Assembly (NCBI GenBank): GCA_963815775.1
Contig: CAWFIB010000006.1
Coordinates: forward strand, 1-64,000
DNA: 64,000 bases
Direction: 5' to 3'
Origin: CAVVDY01 sp963815775
Lineage (GTDB): Bacteria; Acidobacteriota; Terriglobia; Terriglobales; Acidobacteriaceae
Within the stretch, counting starts at the first letter, position 1. The number at the start of each line of letters is the position of its first letter. Under the pieces are notes generated by a model that searched no databases, was not told where the DNA came from, and worked only from the letters and a program-made list of their open reading frames with translations. The position numbers were made by a program, and so were the translations under genes. This document shows positions 33,391 to 42,344 of the stretch, piece after piece.

Positions 33391-36300
33391 ATGGCAAGCA
33401 AGTCCGCGGATAAGTGCAAGCATCCGTCCCTCCTCAACCCTCGTTTCGATCACGAATCGTGCGGCGTAGGCTTTGTCGCAACCCTGCATTCCCGCCCGAG
33501 TCACGAAATCCTGCGACTTGCCTTGACGGCGCTCGCCCGTCTGGCGCATCGCGGAGCCGTTTCGGCGGACGGCAAGAGCAGCGACGGCGTGGGCGTACTC
33601 ACGGCAATCCCACGTCCTTTATTCGTGCAGGAACTGCGGTTGGAGATACCGGCGAACCAGTCGCTCGCGCTCGGCATGTTGTTCCTCCCGCAGGATACGC
33701 TCGATGCGGTTGACGACCAGGCGCTATTTGAGGAGTGTTTAGCCTCGCAAGAGCTGCAGGTCTTGCGATGGCGCGATGTTCCGGTGAACACCGAAGTGCT
33801 CGGGCCGATCGCCTTGAGCTGTCTGCCCACCATCCGCCAGGCGCTCATCACGGGGACGAAGGCCGTAGTGCCCGACCTGGAGCATCGTCTCTTTCTGGCG
33901 CGGAAAGCCTTCGAACGGCGCGAGATTCATAGCTACATCTGCTCACTCTCCAGCCGCACCGTGGTGTACAAGGCACTGTGCGCCGGACGCGCTCTGCACG
34001 AGTTCTATCCTGATCTTCAGGATCAACGCTTCGTTACGCCATTTGCTGTGTTTCATCAGCGCTACGCGACCAACGTACTGCCCACATGGGACCGTGCCCA
34101 GCCTTTGCGCATGCTGGCGCACAATGGCGAAATCAACACCATCTGGGGCAATCGTGCGCATATGGATGCCCGGCGCGCGACTCTGCCGGCCGAATGTGAA
34201 CCAATACTGACGCGCAACGCCTCCGACTCCATGAGCCTGGACGAAGTCGTCGAGCTGCTTGCAAACTACGATCGGAACGTGGCCGAGTCGGTCCGCATTC
34301 TGCTGCCTGCTGCGAGCGGCAATACCGAGTCAGCCTTCCATCGCTATCACGCTGATTGCATGGAGCCGTGGGACGGGCCATCCGCACTGGTCTTCACCGA
34401 TGGGCAACTGCTGGGGGCGGTGCTTGACCGTAACGGACTGCGGCCGTGCCGCTACGTCATTCGAGATGACGGCCTGATTATCGCCGGCTCTGAGTTCGGA
34501 CTGGCCGACATTCATCCTGATGCGATCATCCGCAGCGGTCGGCTTGGCCCGGGGCAGATGATGCTGCTCGATCTCCAGCACGGCAAGCTGCTGGAAGGCA
34601 CAGAGCTCGACCGCTACTTCGATGCCCTCGCGCCCTATGCCACTCTGATTGACGACGTGCCGCTGATGGCGGACTCCAAACCTGCACCTATGCTGAAGCC
34701 GGAGGAGCTGAGGCGCATGCAAGTCGGGTTCGGCTACAGCCACGAAGAAGTGAAGATGGTCATCTCGCCGATGGCGCTGGAGAGCAAGGAACCGGTCTGG
34801 TCCATGGGCGACGACACGCCCCTTGCGCCGCTGGCCCGCACCCCGCGCCCGCTTTATGGGTATTTCCGCCAGCGTTTCGCGCAGGTGACCAACCCCGCGA
34901 TTGATTCGCTGCGGGAGAGTCGCGTCGTCTCGTTGCGCACGCGATTAGGTCCGTGGCCACATCTACTCAACAAGCATGCGCCGTTGCCGGGACTAGTGCT
35001 GGAATCACCCTTCCTGTCCCTCGCCCAACTGGCCGCCTTGCGTGAAAACGATTATGCCTTGTCTGAAGACTTGCCGCTTGCCGAACTGGACTGCACCTTT
35101 TCGCATGGGGCAAGCCTACGCAGCGTAATTGAACGCATTCGCGAAGAAGCTGTCGCCCTGGTGGGCGATGGCGCACGCATTCTCCTGCTTAGCGACCGCG
35201 GCACCTGCGATCAACTACTGCCGGTCCCGATGGCTATGGCCAGCGGCGCCGTCCATCATGCGCTGGTGCGGGCCGGTTTGCGAACCAAAGTCGGTCTGGC
35301 GCTCGAGGCCGGCGACTGTCGCGATGTGCATCATGCCGCGGTGCTCATCGGCTATGGCGCCGGCGCGGTTTGCCCCTGGCTGATGCTGCAGACTGCCCGC
35401 ACGCTGGCTGGAGACGAAGGCGAGCAGCGCGTGCTGCAAGTGTTGCAGGGCGGAGTGGCGAAGATCATGTCGAAGATGGGAATCTCGGTGCTCGACAGTT
35501 ACCGTGCCGCGCAACTGTTCGACATCATCGGCCTTGGCGAAAGCATTACCGGCCTTTGCTTTCCAGGAACCGACTCGCCAGCGAGCGGCATCGGTTTCGA
35601 AGAAGTTGACGAAGCGCTGCGCGCGTCGTGGAGCTTCGACGCAAACGCCTCCGAGTTGCCCGACTATGGCTGGGTGCGATTTCGCCGTGACGATAAGGCG
35701 GAAATGCATGCCTGGCGGCCGCAGCGCACCCGCCAGCTTCAGATTGCCGTCGGCGCCGCCCGCGGCACAATGGCTTCCGCCGCGGATGCGGCGGAAGCAT
35801 GGTCGGCCTACAACAAAATCGCCAACGAACACGCGCCCGCGAACGTCCGCGACCTCCTGAAAATTCATCCCGACGGACAAAGTCTGCCGGTGACTGAGGT
35901 TGAAGCGCCCGAGTCGCTGGTCAAGCGCTTTGTGGCCAGCGCTATGTCGCTCGGTTCGCTCAGCCCGGAAGCTCATCAGACAATCACCACTGCCATGAAC
36001 CTGCTCGGCGCGCGCTCCAATACCGGAGAAGGCGGCGAGGATCCGGCCGCCTATTTGCCAGAAGCCGACAGTTCAGTGCCGCTGCCGCGCAGCAACAAAA
36101 TCAAGCAGGTGGCATCAGGACGCTTCGGAGTCACTGCCGAATATCTCACTCACGCCGAAGAGTTGGAGATCAAGATTGCGCAGGGCTCGAAACCCGGTGA
36201 AGGCGGCCAGCTTCCCGGGCAGAAAATCAGCGAGCTCATAGCGCGGCTGCGCCATTCCCAGCCGGGAGTGACGCTCATCAGTCCACCGCCTCATCACGAC

Positions 36301-37782
36301 ATCTACAGCATTGAGGACCTGGCGCAGCTTATCTATGATCTGAAACGCATCAATCCTCGCGCGGCGATTGGGGTAAAGCTGGTGTCGCAGTTTGGCATAG
36401 GCACGGTTGCAGCGGGAGTGGCGAAGGCCTATGCCGATTACATTCACATCTCAGGACACAGTGGGGGCACAGGAGCTTCGCCGCTCAGCAGCATCAAGCA
36501 TGCGGGCGATCCATGGGAGTTCGGGTTGAGCGAAGCCCAGCAGGTGCTGCGGCACAATGGCCTGCGCGGGCGCGTACGGCTGCGGGTCGATGGCGGCTTT
36601 TCCACTGGCCAGGATGTGCTGATTGCGGCCCTACTGGGCGCCGACGAATTCGCCTTCGGCACCGCTATCCTGGTCGCGCTCGGGTGCGACATGGCGCGGC
36701 AATGTCACCTGAACACCTGCCCCACTGGCATCGCTACCCAGCGACCCGAGTTGCGCGCCAAATTCCGAGGCAAGCCGGAACACCTTGTCCGCTTCTTGAC
36801 CAACATCGCCGAGGACCTGCAACGTCTGCTGGCCGAGTGCGGTCTGCCGTCACTGCAGGCGGCGGTGGGCCGGGTTGATCTGCTGGAGCAGGTTCGCGGG
36901 CATCGCAAGCTGGACCTCGAATCCACACTGGCGCGTGACGGCGATGGCCCTCTGCATTGGCTGGGCCAACCTAACTGCCGCCCCGAGGAGCGTCCGCCGA
37001 TCGACGATGCATGGGTGAAGCCAGCGTTGTCGGCAGTCTCCGCGGGCCGTCCTTTCGAATACAGCATGAATGTCAACAACGCCGATCGTAGCCTCGGTGC
37101 CCGCCTCTCGGGCGAGCTGGCCCTGCTGCGAATCAAGCGTCCGCAATTGCAGCCTGACGTTCGCTTCCGCCTGCGTGGTACAGCGGGCCAGTCCTTCGGA
37201 GCTTTTGCCTCACCAGGAATGTACCTGCGTCTCGAGGGCCATGGGAATGACTTCGTCGGCAAAGGACTCTCGGGCGGCGAACTGGTTCTGATTCCCCCCC
37301 AGGGCAAGCTGGCGATCTCCGAGGTGCCGCAAGTCATCATGGGCAATGTCGCTCTTTATGGAGCGACGGCAGGTTCGCTGTTCGCTGCCGGCGGCGCGGG
37401 CGAACGCTTCGCGATTCGGAATTCCGGGGCGACAGCTGTCGTCGAAGGCATCGGTGATCATGGCTGCGAATACATGACCGGAGGCGTTGTGCTGGTGCTC
37501 GGACCAACCGGCTCCAATCTTGGCGCGGGGATGACCGGCGGGATGGCGTTCGTGTGGGACCCGAGTGGCGCGTTCCTCGCCGAGCGGAAGTATCATGCCG
37601 GGTTTGTCGATCCGGAAGTGCTGGACGAATGCGACATCACCGAGCAGGAATTGGTCCGCTCATTGCTGCAAGAGCATGCGGAAAAAACGCGCAGCCCAGT
37701 TGCCAAGCGACTGTACATGAGCTGGCCAATCGCGTTGCAGCAAATCCTGAGGGTTGCTCCTCGCGTATCCGGCGCAAGCTGA
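33391..37782 (+). CDS. gltB: Glutamate synthase large subunit
   Basis: The 1463-residue protein carries all parts of ammonia-assimilating GOGAT. An N-terminal class-II glutaminase has its nucleophile Cys24 (DHESCGVGFVA), exposed after removal of a short propeptide. A central domain, the FMN-binding synthase domain and a C-terminal GXGXG beta-helix follow. The 3Fe-4S cysteines are in GCDMARQCHLNTCPTG. It makes two glutamates from glutamine and 2-oxoglutarate. The NAD(P)H-supplying small subunit (gltD) is not next to it, which is unusual. There is no Shine-Dalgarno. TATATT lies 6 bases before the ATG, so the message may be leaderless. Confidence 0.96.
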   Translation: MASKSADKCKHPSLLNPRFDHESCGVGFVATLHSRPSHEILRLALTALARLAHRGAVSADGKSSDGVGVLTAIPRPLFVQELRLEIPANQSLALGMLFLPQDTLDAVDDQALFEECLASQELQVLRWRDVPVNTEVLGPIALSCLPTIRQALITGTKAVVPDLEHRLFLARKAFERREIHSYICSLSSRTVVYKALCAGRALHEFYPDLQDQRFVTPFAVFHQRYATNVLPTWDRAQPLRMLAHNGEINTIWGNRAHMDARRATLPAECEPILTRNASDSMSLDEVVELLANYDRNVAESVRILLPAASGNTESAFHRYHADCMEPWDGPSALVFTDGQLLGAVLDRNGLRPCRYVIRDDGLIIAGSEFGLADIHPDAIIRSGRLGPGQMMLLDLQHGKLLEGTELDRYFDALAPYATLIDDVPLMADSKPAPMLKPEELRRMQVGFGYSHEEVKMVISPMALESKEPVWSMGDDTPLAPLARTPRPLYGYFRQRFAQVTNPAIDSLRESRVVSLRTRLGPWPHLLNKHAPLPGLVLESPFLSLAQLAALRENDYALSEDLPLAELDCTFSHGASLRSVIERIREEAVALVGDGARILLLSDRGTCDQLLPVPMAMASGAVHHALVRAGLRTKVGLALEAGDCRDVHHAAVLIGYGAGAVCPWLMLQTARTLAGDEGEQRVLQVLQGGVAKIMSKMGISVLDSYRAAQLFDIIGLGESITGLCFPGTDSPASGIGFEEVDEALRASWSFDANASELPDYGWVRFRRDDKAEMHAWRPQRTRQLQIAVGAARGTMASAADAAEAWSAYNKIANEHAPANVRDLLKIHPDGQSLPVTEVEAPESLVKRFVASAMSLGSLSPEAHQTITTAMNLLGARSNTGEGGEDPAAYLPEADSSVPLPRSNKIKQVASGRFGVTAEYLTHAEELEIKIAQGSKPGEGGQLPGQKISELIARLRHSQPGVTLISPPPHHDIYSIEDLAQLIYDLKRINPRAAIGVKLVSQFGIGTVAAGVAKAYADYIHISGHSGGTGASPLSSIKHAGDPWEFGLSEAQQVLRHNGLRGRVRLRVDGGFSTGQDVLIAALLGADEFAFGTAILVALGCDMARQCHLNTCPTGIATQRPELRAKFRGKPEHLVRFLTNIAEDLQRLLAECGLPSLQAAVGRVDLLEQVRGHRKLDLESTLARDGDGPLHWLGQPNCRPEERPPIDDAWVKPALSAVSAGRPFEYSMNVNNADRSLGARLSGELALLRIKRPQLQPDVRFRLRGTAGQSFGAFASPGMYLRLEGHGNDFVGKGLSGGELVLIPPQGKLAISEVPQVIMGNVALYGATAGSLFAAGGAGERFAIRNSGATAVVEGIGDHGCEYMTGGVVLVLGPTGSNLGAGMTGGMAFVWDPSGAFLAERKYHAGFVDPEVLDECDITEQELVRSLLQEHAEKTRSPVAKRLYMSWPIALQQILRVAPRVSGAS

Positions 37783-37968
37783 TCGGAGCAGGCTCAGGGA
37801 AAGCAGCGAGGCGCGACGCCGCAGTTGAAGATTCGTGGGTCGAGCTGCCCAATCTGATTGTGAAACGGTCCAGGGATCTAAATCTTCGATCAAAGCATTC
37901 CCACAGCAGAACGCAGGCGCCTTACTGGCACCGGGCATGATCGTTCCCGAGATATGCCGTCCGCAGAA

Positions 37969-38046
37969 ACCACTTGGATGCTTAGTCGCCTTCCGTCCTG
38001 TGGCCGCGGTCCAAGAGCACGAGATAGTCGTTTTACGTCAAATTGG
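37969..38046 (+). repeat. Degenerate copy D of the dispersed repeat
   Basis: Both ends match the A/B/C family (CCACTTGGATGCTTAGTCG at the left; GTTTTACGTCAAATTGGCG at the right, closest to copy A). The centre is shorter and diverged, and the leading hairpin is missing. It lies between gltB and the recombinase remnant. Confidence 0.55.
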
Positions 38047-38284
38047 CGCCGAACAGGCCAACTTCCGGGTAGCTCGTCACCCAGGCAATTGGCTAGCCTT
38101 CAGCTCTGGTGAAGATCGCGCTGCCGCGAGTCATTTCTCGCTCACAATTCCGTCGAGTTGGAGCTAACTGTAATCGGATTCCCGCTGAGCTCGCGCAGCT
38201 TCTACATCTCGCCCCTGCAGACCGCGCACAGCGGCGATTGGATCTCGTTTCGCCGGAGGTACGTTCCGGCCAGTGTCATTTTGT

Positions 38285-38611
38285 CAGCTCCGCGGGCCCG
38301 CTGCTATCAAGGCTGGCGTTATCCGGGCGGACGAGCGGGTACGTTTTGGCTTTCATAACTTCAGACATTCGCTGGCCTCTGCGTTAGTGAAACTGAAGTG
38401 TGATCCGAAAACGGTGCAAGGCTTGCTCCGTCATGAGGACGTTAGGACAACCATGCAGCTGTACGCGCAGTCGGATCGGGAGGCGAAACTGGAAGCCCAG
38501 GGGCAGGTTCCTGGAGTTGCTGCTGGGCGACCGCGCTCATCTTCTGACCGAGCGAGTCCAGTGATTCATGGGCTGAAACGTGGGCTGGAAAAATGCGGTG
38601 AAATCGTCTAA
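38285..38611 (+). pseudogene. Tyrosine recombinase (phage-type integrase) C-terminal remnant
   Basis: The reading AAIKAGVIRADERVRFGFHN, then FRHSLASALVKLKCDPK and QGLLRHEDVRTTMQLYAQ, is the catalytic end of a tyrosine recombinase. It contains the HxxR box, the second His and the Tyr nucleophile. The N-terminal core-binding domain and the first catalytic Arg are missing; upstream DNA (37783-38284) shows no matching frame. The fragment ends 15 bases from the 3' end of tRNA-Phe, the classic target of such integrases. It is therefore probably the relic of an integrated element. Confidence 0.78.
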
Positions 38612-38625
38612 GTCACTTAGAATGA

Positions 38626-38701
38626 TGGTGGCCAGGGACGGAATCGAACCGCCGACGCCAGCCTTTTCAGGGCTGCGCTCTACCAGCTGAGCTACCTGGC
38701 C
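38626..38701 (-). tRNA. tRNA-Phe (anticodon GAA)
   Basis: The minus strand folds into a full cloverleaf: acceptor GGCCAGG with CCTGGCC, D-arm GCTCAGCTGGTAGAGC, anticodon stem CAGCC with GGCTG around loop CTGAAAA (anticodon GAA), and T-arm GGTTCGATTCC. The CCA end is encoded. It is 76 bases long. Its 3' end faces the recombinase remnant. Confidence 0.97.
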
Positions 38702-39093
38702 ACAGACGCGGGCGCGCTTGTGAGGAGTGCGACTGGGTGATTATAGCAATCGCTCTGCGGTTTGACCAAGAAGTGGGCCATCTCGATTTCGCCAAACTAA
38801 TGTCAATTCGCCGATAACGCCAACCACAAAGCCGCCAGGGAAGAAAGCCGACAACGGATCGAAGCCAGACGCGACCTTCACACCGATCAGGATGTGCCCA
38901 ATGTCATTGGGCACCAGTCTCATCGATAGCGGAAGGAAGGCGGCGGGCCGTACGAGAGCTGCCGTGACGAGCGCGGTCTCCGCTTGCTTACAATGAAGAA
39001 CCCGAAAGCAGGCTGAACGGTAGCCGGCAAGTCAGGCCTCGCCGGCGCGAGTAAGCGCGGCCGAACGAGGCCCATGGGTTCTGTCAGCGAGCT
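38702..39093. other. Intergenic region with hairpin-rich segment
   Basis: No convincing gene is visible in these 392 bases. A 60-residue open frame (38741-38923, minus) lacks family features. From about 38930 to 39080 the DNA is very GC-rich with nested inverted repeats, for example GGCCTCG with CGAGGCC and, inside, CTCGC with GCGAG. It might encode a structured RNA, but I do not recognise one. Confidence 0.35.
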
Positions 39094-39558
39094 CTAAAGC
39101 GCGTGGTCAGGCTGCACGATGTCCACCCGGCGATTGTCCTGCCAGCAGGATTCATTGTTGTGCTCGCAGACGGGGTACAGCTTGCCCCAACCGGTGGCAA
39201 ACCCGATCTGCTCCTCGCTCACGCCTGACTGCATAAGGTCGTGTTTGACGAATTGCGCGCGCCGGTATGAAAGCGCCAGGTTGTAGACCACATCGCCGCG
39301 GTTATCGGCCCGTCCCTGAATCCAGAAATGCGCATCGGGATGCTGCTTCAACCACTCCGCGTCGGCTTGCAGGACATCCGGGTTCTCGATGCGGCTATAG
39401 ACGTTGAAAGGGAACAAAACAGTCTTTACATTTTGCGTGAACTCTGGCGTCTGGGAGGTAAACAGGCTCTGAGCCGAAGCAGAGCCAGCGCAAAGGACGA
39501 GGATTGCCAGAACCAGTGTGGTTGTACCTACGGCATATGCGAACTTGCGATGCAACAC
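39094..39558 (-). CDS. Short OmpA-family periplasmic protein
   Basis: The 154-residue product starts at GTG 39558 (AAGGAG 7 bases upstream) with a signal peptide (LVLAILVLCAGSASAQ). It is essentially one OmpA-C domain: VLFPFNVYS at the start, then WIQGRADNRGDVVYNLALSYRRAQFVKHDL and GWGKLYPVCEHNNESCWQDNRRVDI. The D/R pair that binds diaminopimelate in peptidoglycan corresponds to residues in NLALSYRRAQ and DNRRVDI. Two cysteines before the final Arg are typical of a disulfide. There is no barrel, so it is a periplasmic wall-anchoring protein. Confidence 0.85.
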   Translation of the reverse strand: MLHRKFAYAVGTTTLVLAILVLCAGSASAQSLFTSQTPEFTQNVKTVLFPFNVYSRIENPDVLQADAEWLKQHPDAHFWIQGRADNRGDVVYNLALSYRRAQFVKHDLMQSGVSEEQIGFATGWGKLYPVCEHNNESCWQDNRRVDIVQPDHAL

Positions 39559-39847
39559 AGTGTGTCTCCTTGTCAGGTAGTAACACGGCGTCCGTTGAAA
39601 TCGTACTGCCAGAAACCCGCAGTATAACCGCGCATTCCAAGGAAGCCAATAAAAACCAGATTAAAGCGCGCTACTACCTTCCGGTGGTCTGTTTGTACAA
39701 CTTTAACGGGATATTCAAAATTCTTTAACTTTGGCAACCTACGATTCGTAGGAAAACGTTTGGGTCAGGGCTGTTGTTTGCACGGGTATCTTCACGCTAC
39801 TGGTGTATTTGTGGTTCATCCTGCCCACTGATCTTTCAGGAGATAAG

Positions 39848-41587
39848 ATGAAACTTCCATTGATCCTTGCGCTGTCGTGCGCCATGACGTGCAGCGTCTT
39901 TGCGCAAACACAAGACGGTGAAACCAAGCCGAAGGCCCAGCACAAGGGTTCGGCGAAATCAGTATTTCCTAACGAAATTCAGGAGCTAAAAGATGCGGTT
40001 TCTGCGCAGCAGGAGCAGATCAAGCAACTGCAGCAGCAGATTCAGACCCGCGATCAGGCCATCGAGCAATTGCAACGGGAAGTGAAGAACATTCCTACTT
40101 CCAGCGCGCCCGCACCCTCGACGGATTACAGCGGCGACATCAACGCGCTGCAAGGCGACGTCAAGGACCTGAAGGCGGCGGAAGCGAATACCGTTGACAC
40201 CCTGACTGAGACTCAAAAGCGTCTCGGGGAAATGGAGAATCCGGCAGCGATTCACTACAAGGGCGTCACCATCACCCCGGGGGGCTTCCTGGCGGGTGAA
40301 ACGGTATGGCGCCAGCGCGCCACCCTTGGCGATATCAACACGTCATTCAACGGCATTCCTTACTCGGGTTCGGGACAGGCCAGGCAATCAGAGTTTTACG
40401 GTAGCGGCCGTCAGTCGCGCTTGTCCCTGTTGATTCAAGGTAAGACCGGGAACGCCAATCTGACCGGTTACTACGAAATGGATTTCCTCTCCGCGGGAAC
40501 AACTTCCAATAACAACCAGAGCAACAGCTACACCATGAGGCAGCGCCAAGCTTGGGCACAGGCGGCCTTCAGCAATGGCTGGACTCTTACCGCCGGCCAG
40601 ATGTGGAGCCTGGTGACGGAAGATCGCAAGGGCTTGGAGAATCGGACAGAAGCGCTGGCATTACAGATTGATCCCCAGTACGTTGTGGGCTTCAGTTGGG
40701 CGCGCCAGTACGGTTTCCGCGTGGTCAAGAACTTCCACAACAAGGTCTGGGCCGGCTTCTCGGTTGAGAATTCGCAAGAATCGCTGGCCGCGAGCGGTAA
40801 TCCGGCAAACTTCATCCTCGGCGGTCCGGGCAATGGCGGTGGCCTCTATAACCCCACCGCGAACTACTCCTCCAACCTGGCGCCGGACTTCGTCGGTAAA
40901 CTGGCCTTTGAGCCCGGCTTCGGGCACTACGAAGTTTTCGTAGTGGCAAGCGTCTTCCGCAATCGCATCTATCCCAACGCGACCGGTACACCGCCATCGG
41001 CAGCGGGCGCGTTTAACGATAGTGTCACCGGCATAGGCGGCGGAGCCAATGCCCGCTGGCTCTTCGCCAAGAAGAAGTACGAGGTCGGGCTTCACTTCCT
41101 GGGTGGCCAGGGCGTTGGCCGTTACGGCAGCTCGGGTCTACCTGACTTGACCGTTCAACCGAATGGTTATCTGGTTCCCCTGACCGCTTACCAGGGGTTG
41201 GGCGAGTTCGATATTCACTTGCCGAAATGGGACGTGTATTTCGATGGCGGCGGCGAATACGTCGGCAACTACTGGCTCGACTCCAACGGCAAGCCAGTGG
41301 GCTACGGCTCGCCTTTCTTCAACGACACGGGTTGCGGTACCGAAACCGTGCCGTCCGCGGGCAACGGCTTCGCGCCGGGCCCCCTGTCGAACTGCAGCGG
41401 CCAGACTCGCGCCATCTTCGAAGGCACGGCCGGCTTCTGGTATAAGCCCTACAACGGTCCCAAGGGCCGCCTCCAGATGGGTATGCAGTACTCCTACATC
41501 ACTCGCGATGCCTGGAGAGGTATTGGTGGCACGCCTGAAGCCATCAACAACATGGTATTCACCTCATTCCGTTATTACCTGCCGTAA
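39848..41587 (+). CDS. Outer-membrane porin with N-terminal coiled coil
   Basis: I start at the ATG at 39848 (AGGAG 7 bases upstream). The 579-residue protein has a signal peptide (MKLPLILALSCAMTCSVFAQ), then a Gln/Glu-rich coiled coil at about 50-90 (SAQQEQIKQLQQQIQTRDQA) and a barrel of roughly 400 residues. Barrel strands are rich in alternating aromatic/polar residues (LTGYYEMDFLSAGTT, GWTLTAGQMWSLVTEDRKG, YEVGLHFLGGQGVGRYG), and the chain ends TSFRYYLP. The coiled coil probably trimerises it or tethers it to peptidoglycan, as in similar acidobacterial and cyanobacterial porins. A strong terminator follows. Solute specificity unknown. Confidence 0.82.
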   Translation: MKLPLILALSCAMTCSVFAQTQDGETKPKAQHKGSAKSVFPNEIQELKDAVSAQQEQIKQLQQQIQTRDQAIEQLQREVKNIPTSSAPAPSTDYSGDINALQGDVKDLKAAEANTVDTLTETQKRLGEMENPAAIHYKGVTITPGGFLAGETVWRQRATLGDINTSFNGIPYSGSGQARQSEFYGSGRQSRLSLLIQGKTGNANLTGYYEMDFLSAGTTSNNNQSNSYTMRQRQAWAQAAFSNGWTLTAGQMWSLVTEDRKGLENRTEALALQIDPQYVVGFSWARQYGFRVVKNFHNKVWAGFSVENSQESLAASGNPANFILGGPGNGGGLYNPTANYSSNLAPDFVGKLAFEPGFGHYEVFVVASVFRNRIYPNATGTPPSAAGAFNDSVTGIGGGANARWLFAKKKYEVGLHFLGGQGVGRYGSSGLPDLTVQPNGYLVPLTAYQGLGEFDIHLPKWDVYFDGGGEYVGNYWLDSNGKPVGYGSPFFNDTGCGTETVPSAGNGFAPGPLSNCSGQTRAIFEGTAGFWYKPYNGPKGRLQMGMQYSYITRDAWRGIGGTPEAINNMVFTSFRYYLP

Positions 41588-41597
41588 CTCTCGCTCC

Positions 41598-41635
41598 GGG
41601 CGGCCGGCTATTGCCGGTCGCCCCAATTTTCTTTT
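41598..41635 (+). terminator. Rho-independent terminator of the porin gene
   Basis: An 11-base arm (41598-41608) pairs with 41613-41623 with one G-T wobble around the loop TATT. It is followed by CAATTTTCTTTT. It lies 10 bases after the stop codon. Confidence 0.88.
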
Positions 41636-41707
41636 CCGTCTGGTCCCCTCAAAATCTGGGATGATAAAGCCCGGCCGGCTAGGTGTTGCCACTACCCTGG
41701 AGGAGCC

Positions 41708-42280
41708 ATGCGACTCGCGAATCTCGTGGTATCTGCGATGATCATCCCGGGGGTTGCTTTGGCCCCCGTAAGCCTGAAGGCGCAAGGAGCTTCCATGCAG
41801 AAAGAACTCCAGTTGGCCAGTTCCGCGTTTGCATCCGGTAGTGCCATTCCGCCTCAGTACACCTGTAGCGGGGCAGACCAGTCACCGGCCCTGCATTGGG
41901 GAGACCCGTCTGCGCATGGCACGCTTCCAGCAGGTACGGTGACCCTCGCACTGATCGTGGATGATCCGGACGCACCCTCGGGGACATGGGTCCATTGGAC
42001 GGCGTGGAACATCCCCGCCGGTGCGCACGGACTTGCAGAAAGCTTTCCGCGGCAGGCCGAGCGGCCCGACGGCACGCGACAGGGTCGCAACGACTTCGGC
42101 AAGGTCGGCTATAACGGACCCTGTCCACCTCCGGGGAAGGCGCATCGTTATTTCTTTCGCCTTTATGCTGTCGACGTGAAGCTGGATTTGCCGGCCGGCG
42201 CTACTCGCGCCGAGCTTGATTCGGCGTTGAAGGGACACGTTCTGGCTGAGGCAGAGTACCTGGGTACCTATCGACGCTAG
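41708..42280 (+). CDS. Secreted PEBP-family protein (YbhB/YbcL-like)
   Basis: The 190-residue protein starts at an ATG with GGAGGAG upstream and carries a signal peptide (LVVSAMIIPGVALAPVSLKAQ). The rest is a phosphatidylethanolamine-binding/Raf-kinase-inhibitor-like fold: PPQYTCSGADQSPALHW, LIVDDPDAPSGTWVHW, NDFGKVGYNGPCPPPGKAHRYFF. The DPD-APSG and GPCPPPG-x-HRY motifs line the anion-binding pocket of the family. The bacterial members' ligand is not known. It lies 64 bases before cbiM on the same strand, but no functional link is evident. Confidence 0.9.
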   Translation: MRLANLVVSAMIIPGVALAPVSLKAQGASMQKELQLASSAFASGSAIPPQYTCSGADQSPALHWGDPSAHGTLPAGTVTLALIVDDPDAPSGTWVHWTAWNIPAGAHGLAESFPRQAERPDGTRQGRNDFGKVGYNGPCPPPGKAHRYFFRLYAVDVKLDLPAGATRAELDSALKGHVLAEAEYLGTYRR

Positions 42281-42344
42281 CCGGTCGCTCCCCGCCAATC
42301 GCGCACCGCTAACCTTGTAGAATCGACTCGGACATCCCGGCAAT

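Noticed and set aside
38741..38923. A 60-codon minus-strand open frame after tRNA-Phe
   Set aside because: No start signal, family motif or neighbouring operon supports it.
42281..42344. A cobalamin or NiCo riboswitch upstream of cbiM
   Set aside because: The gap is only 64 bases and contains neither the B12 box nor the NiCo helices.
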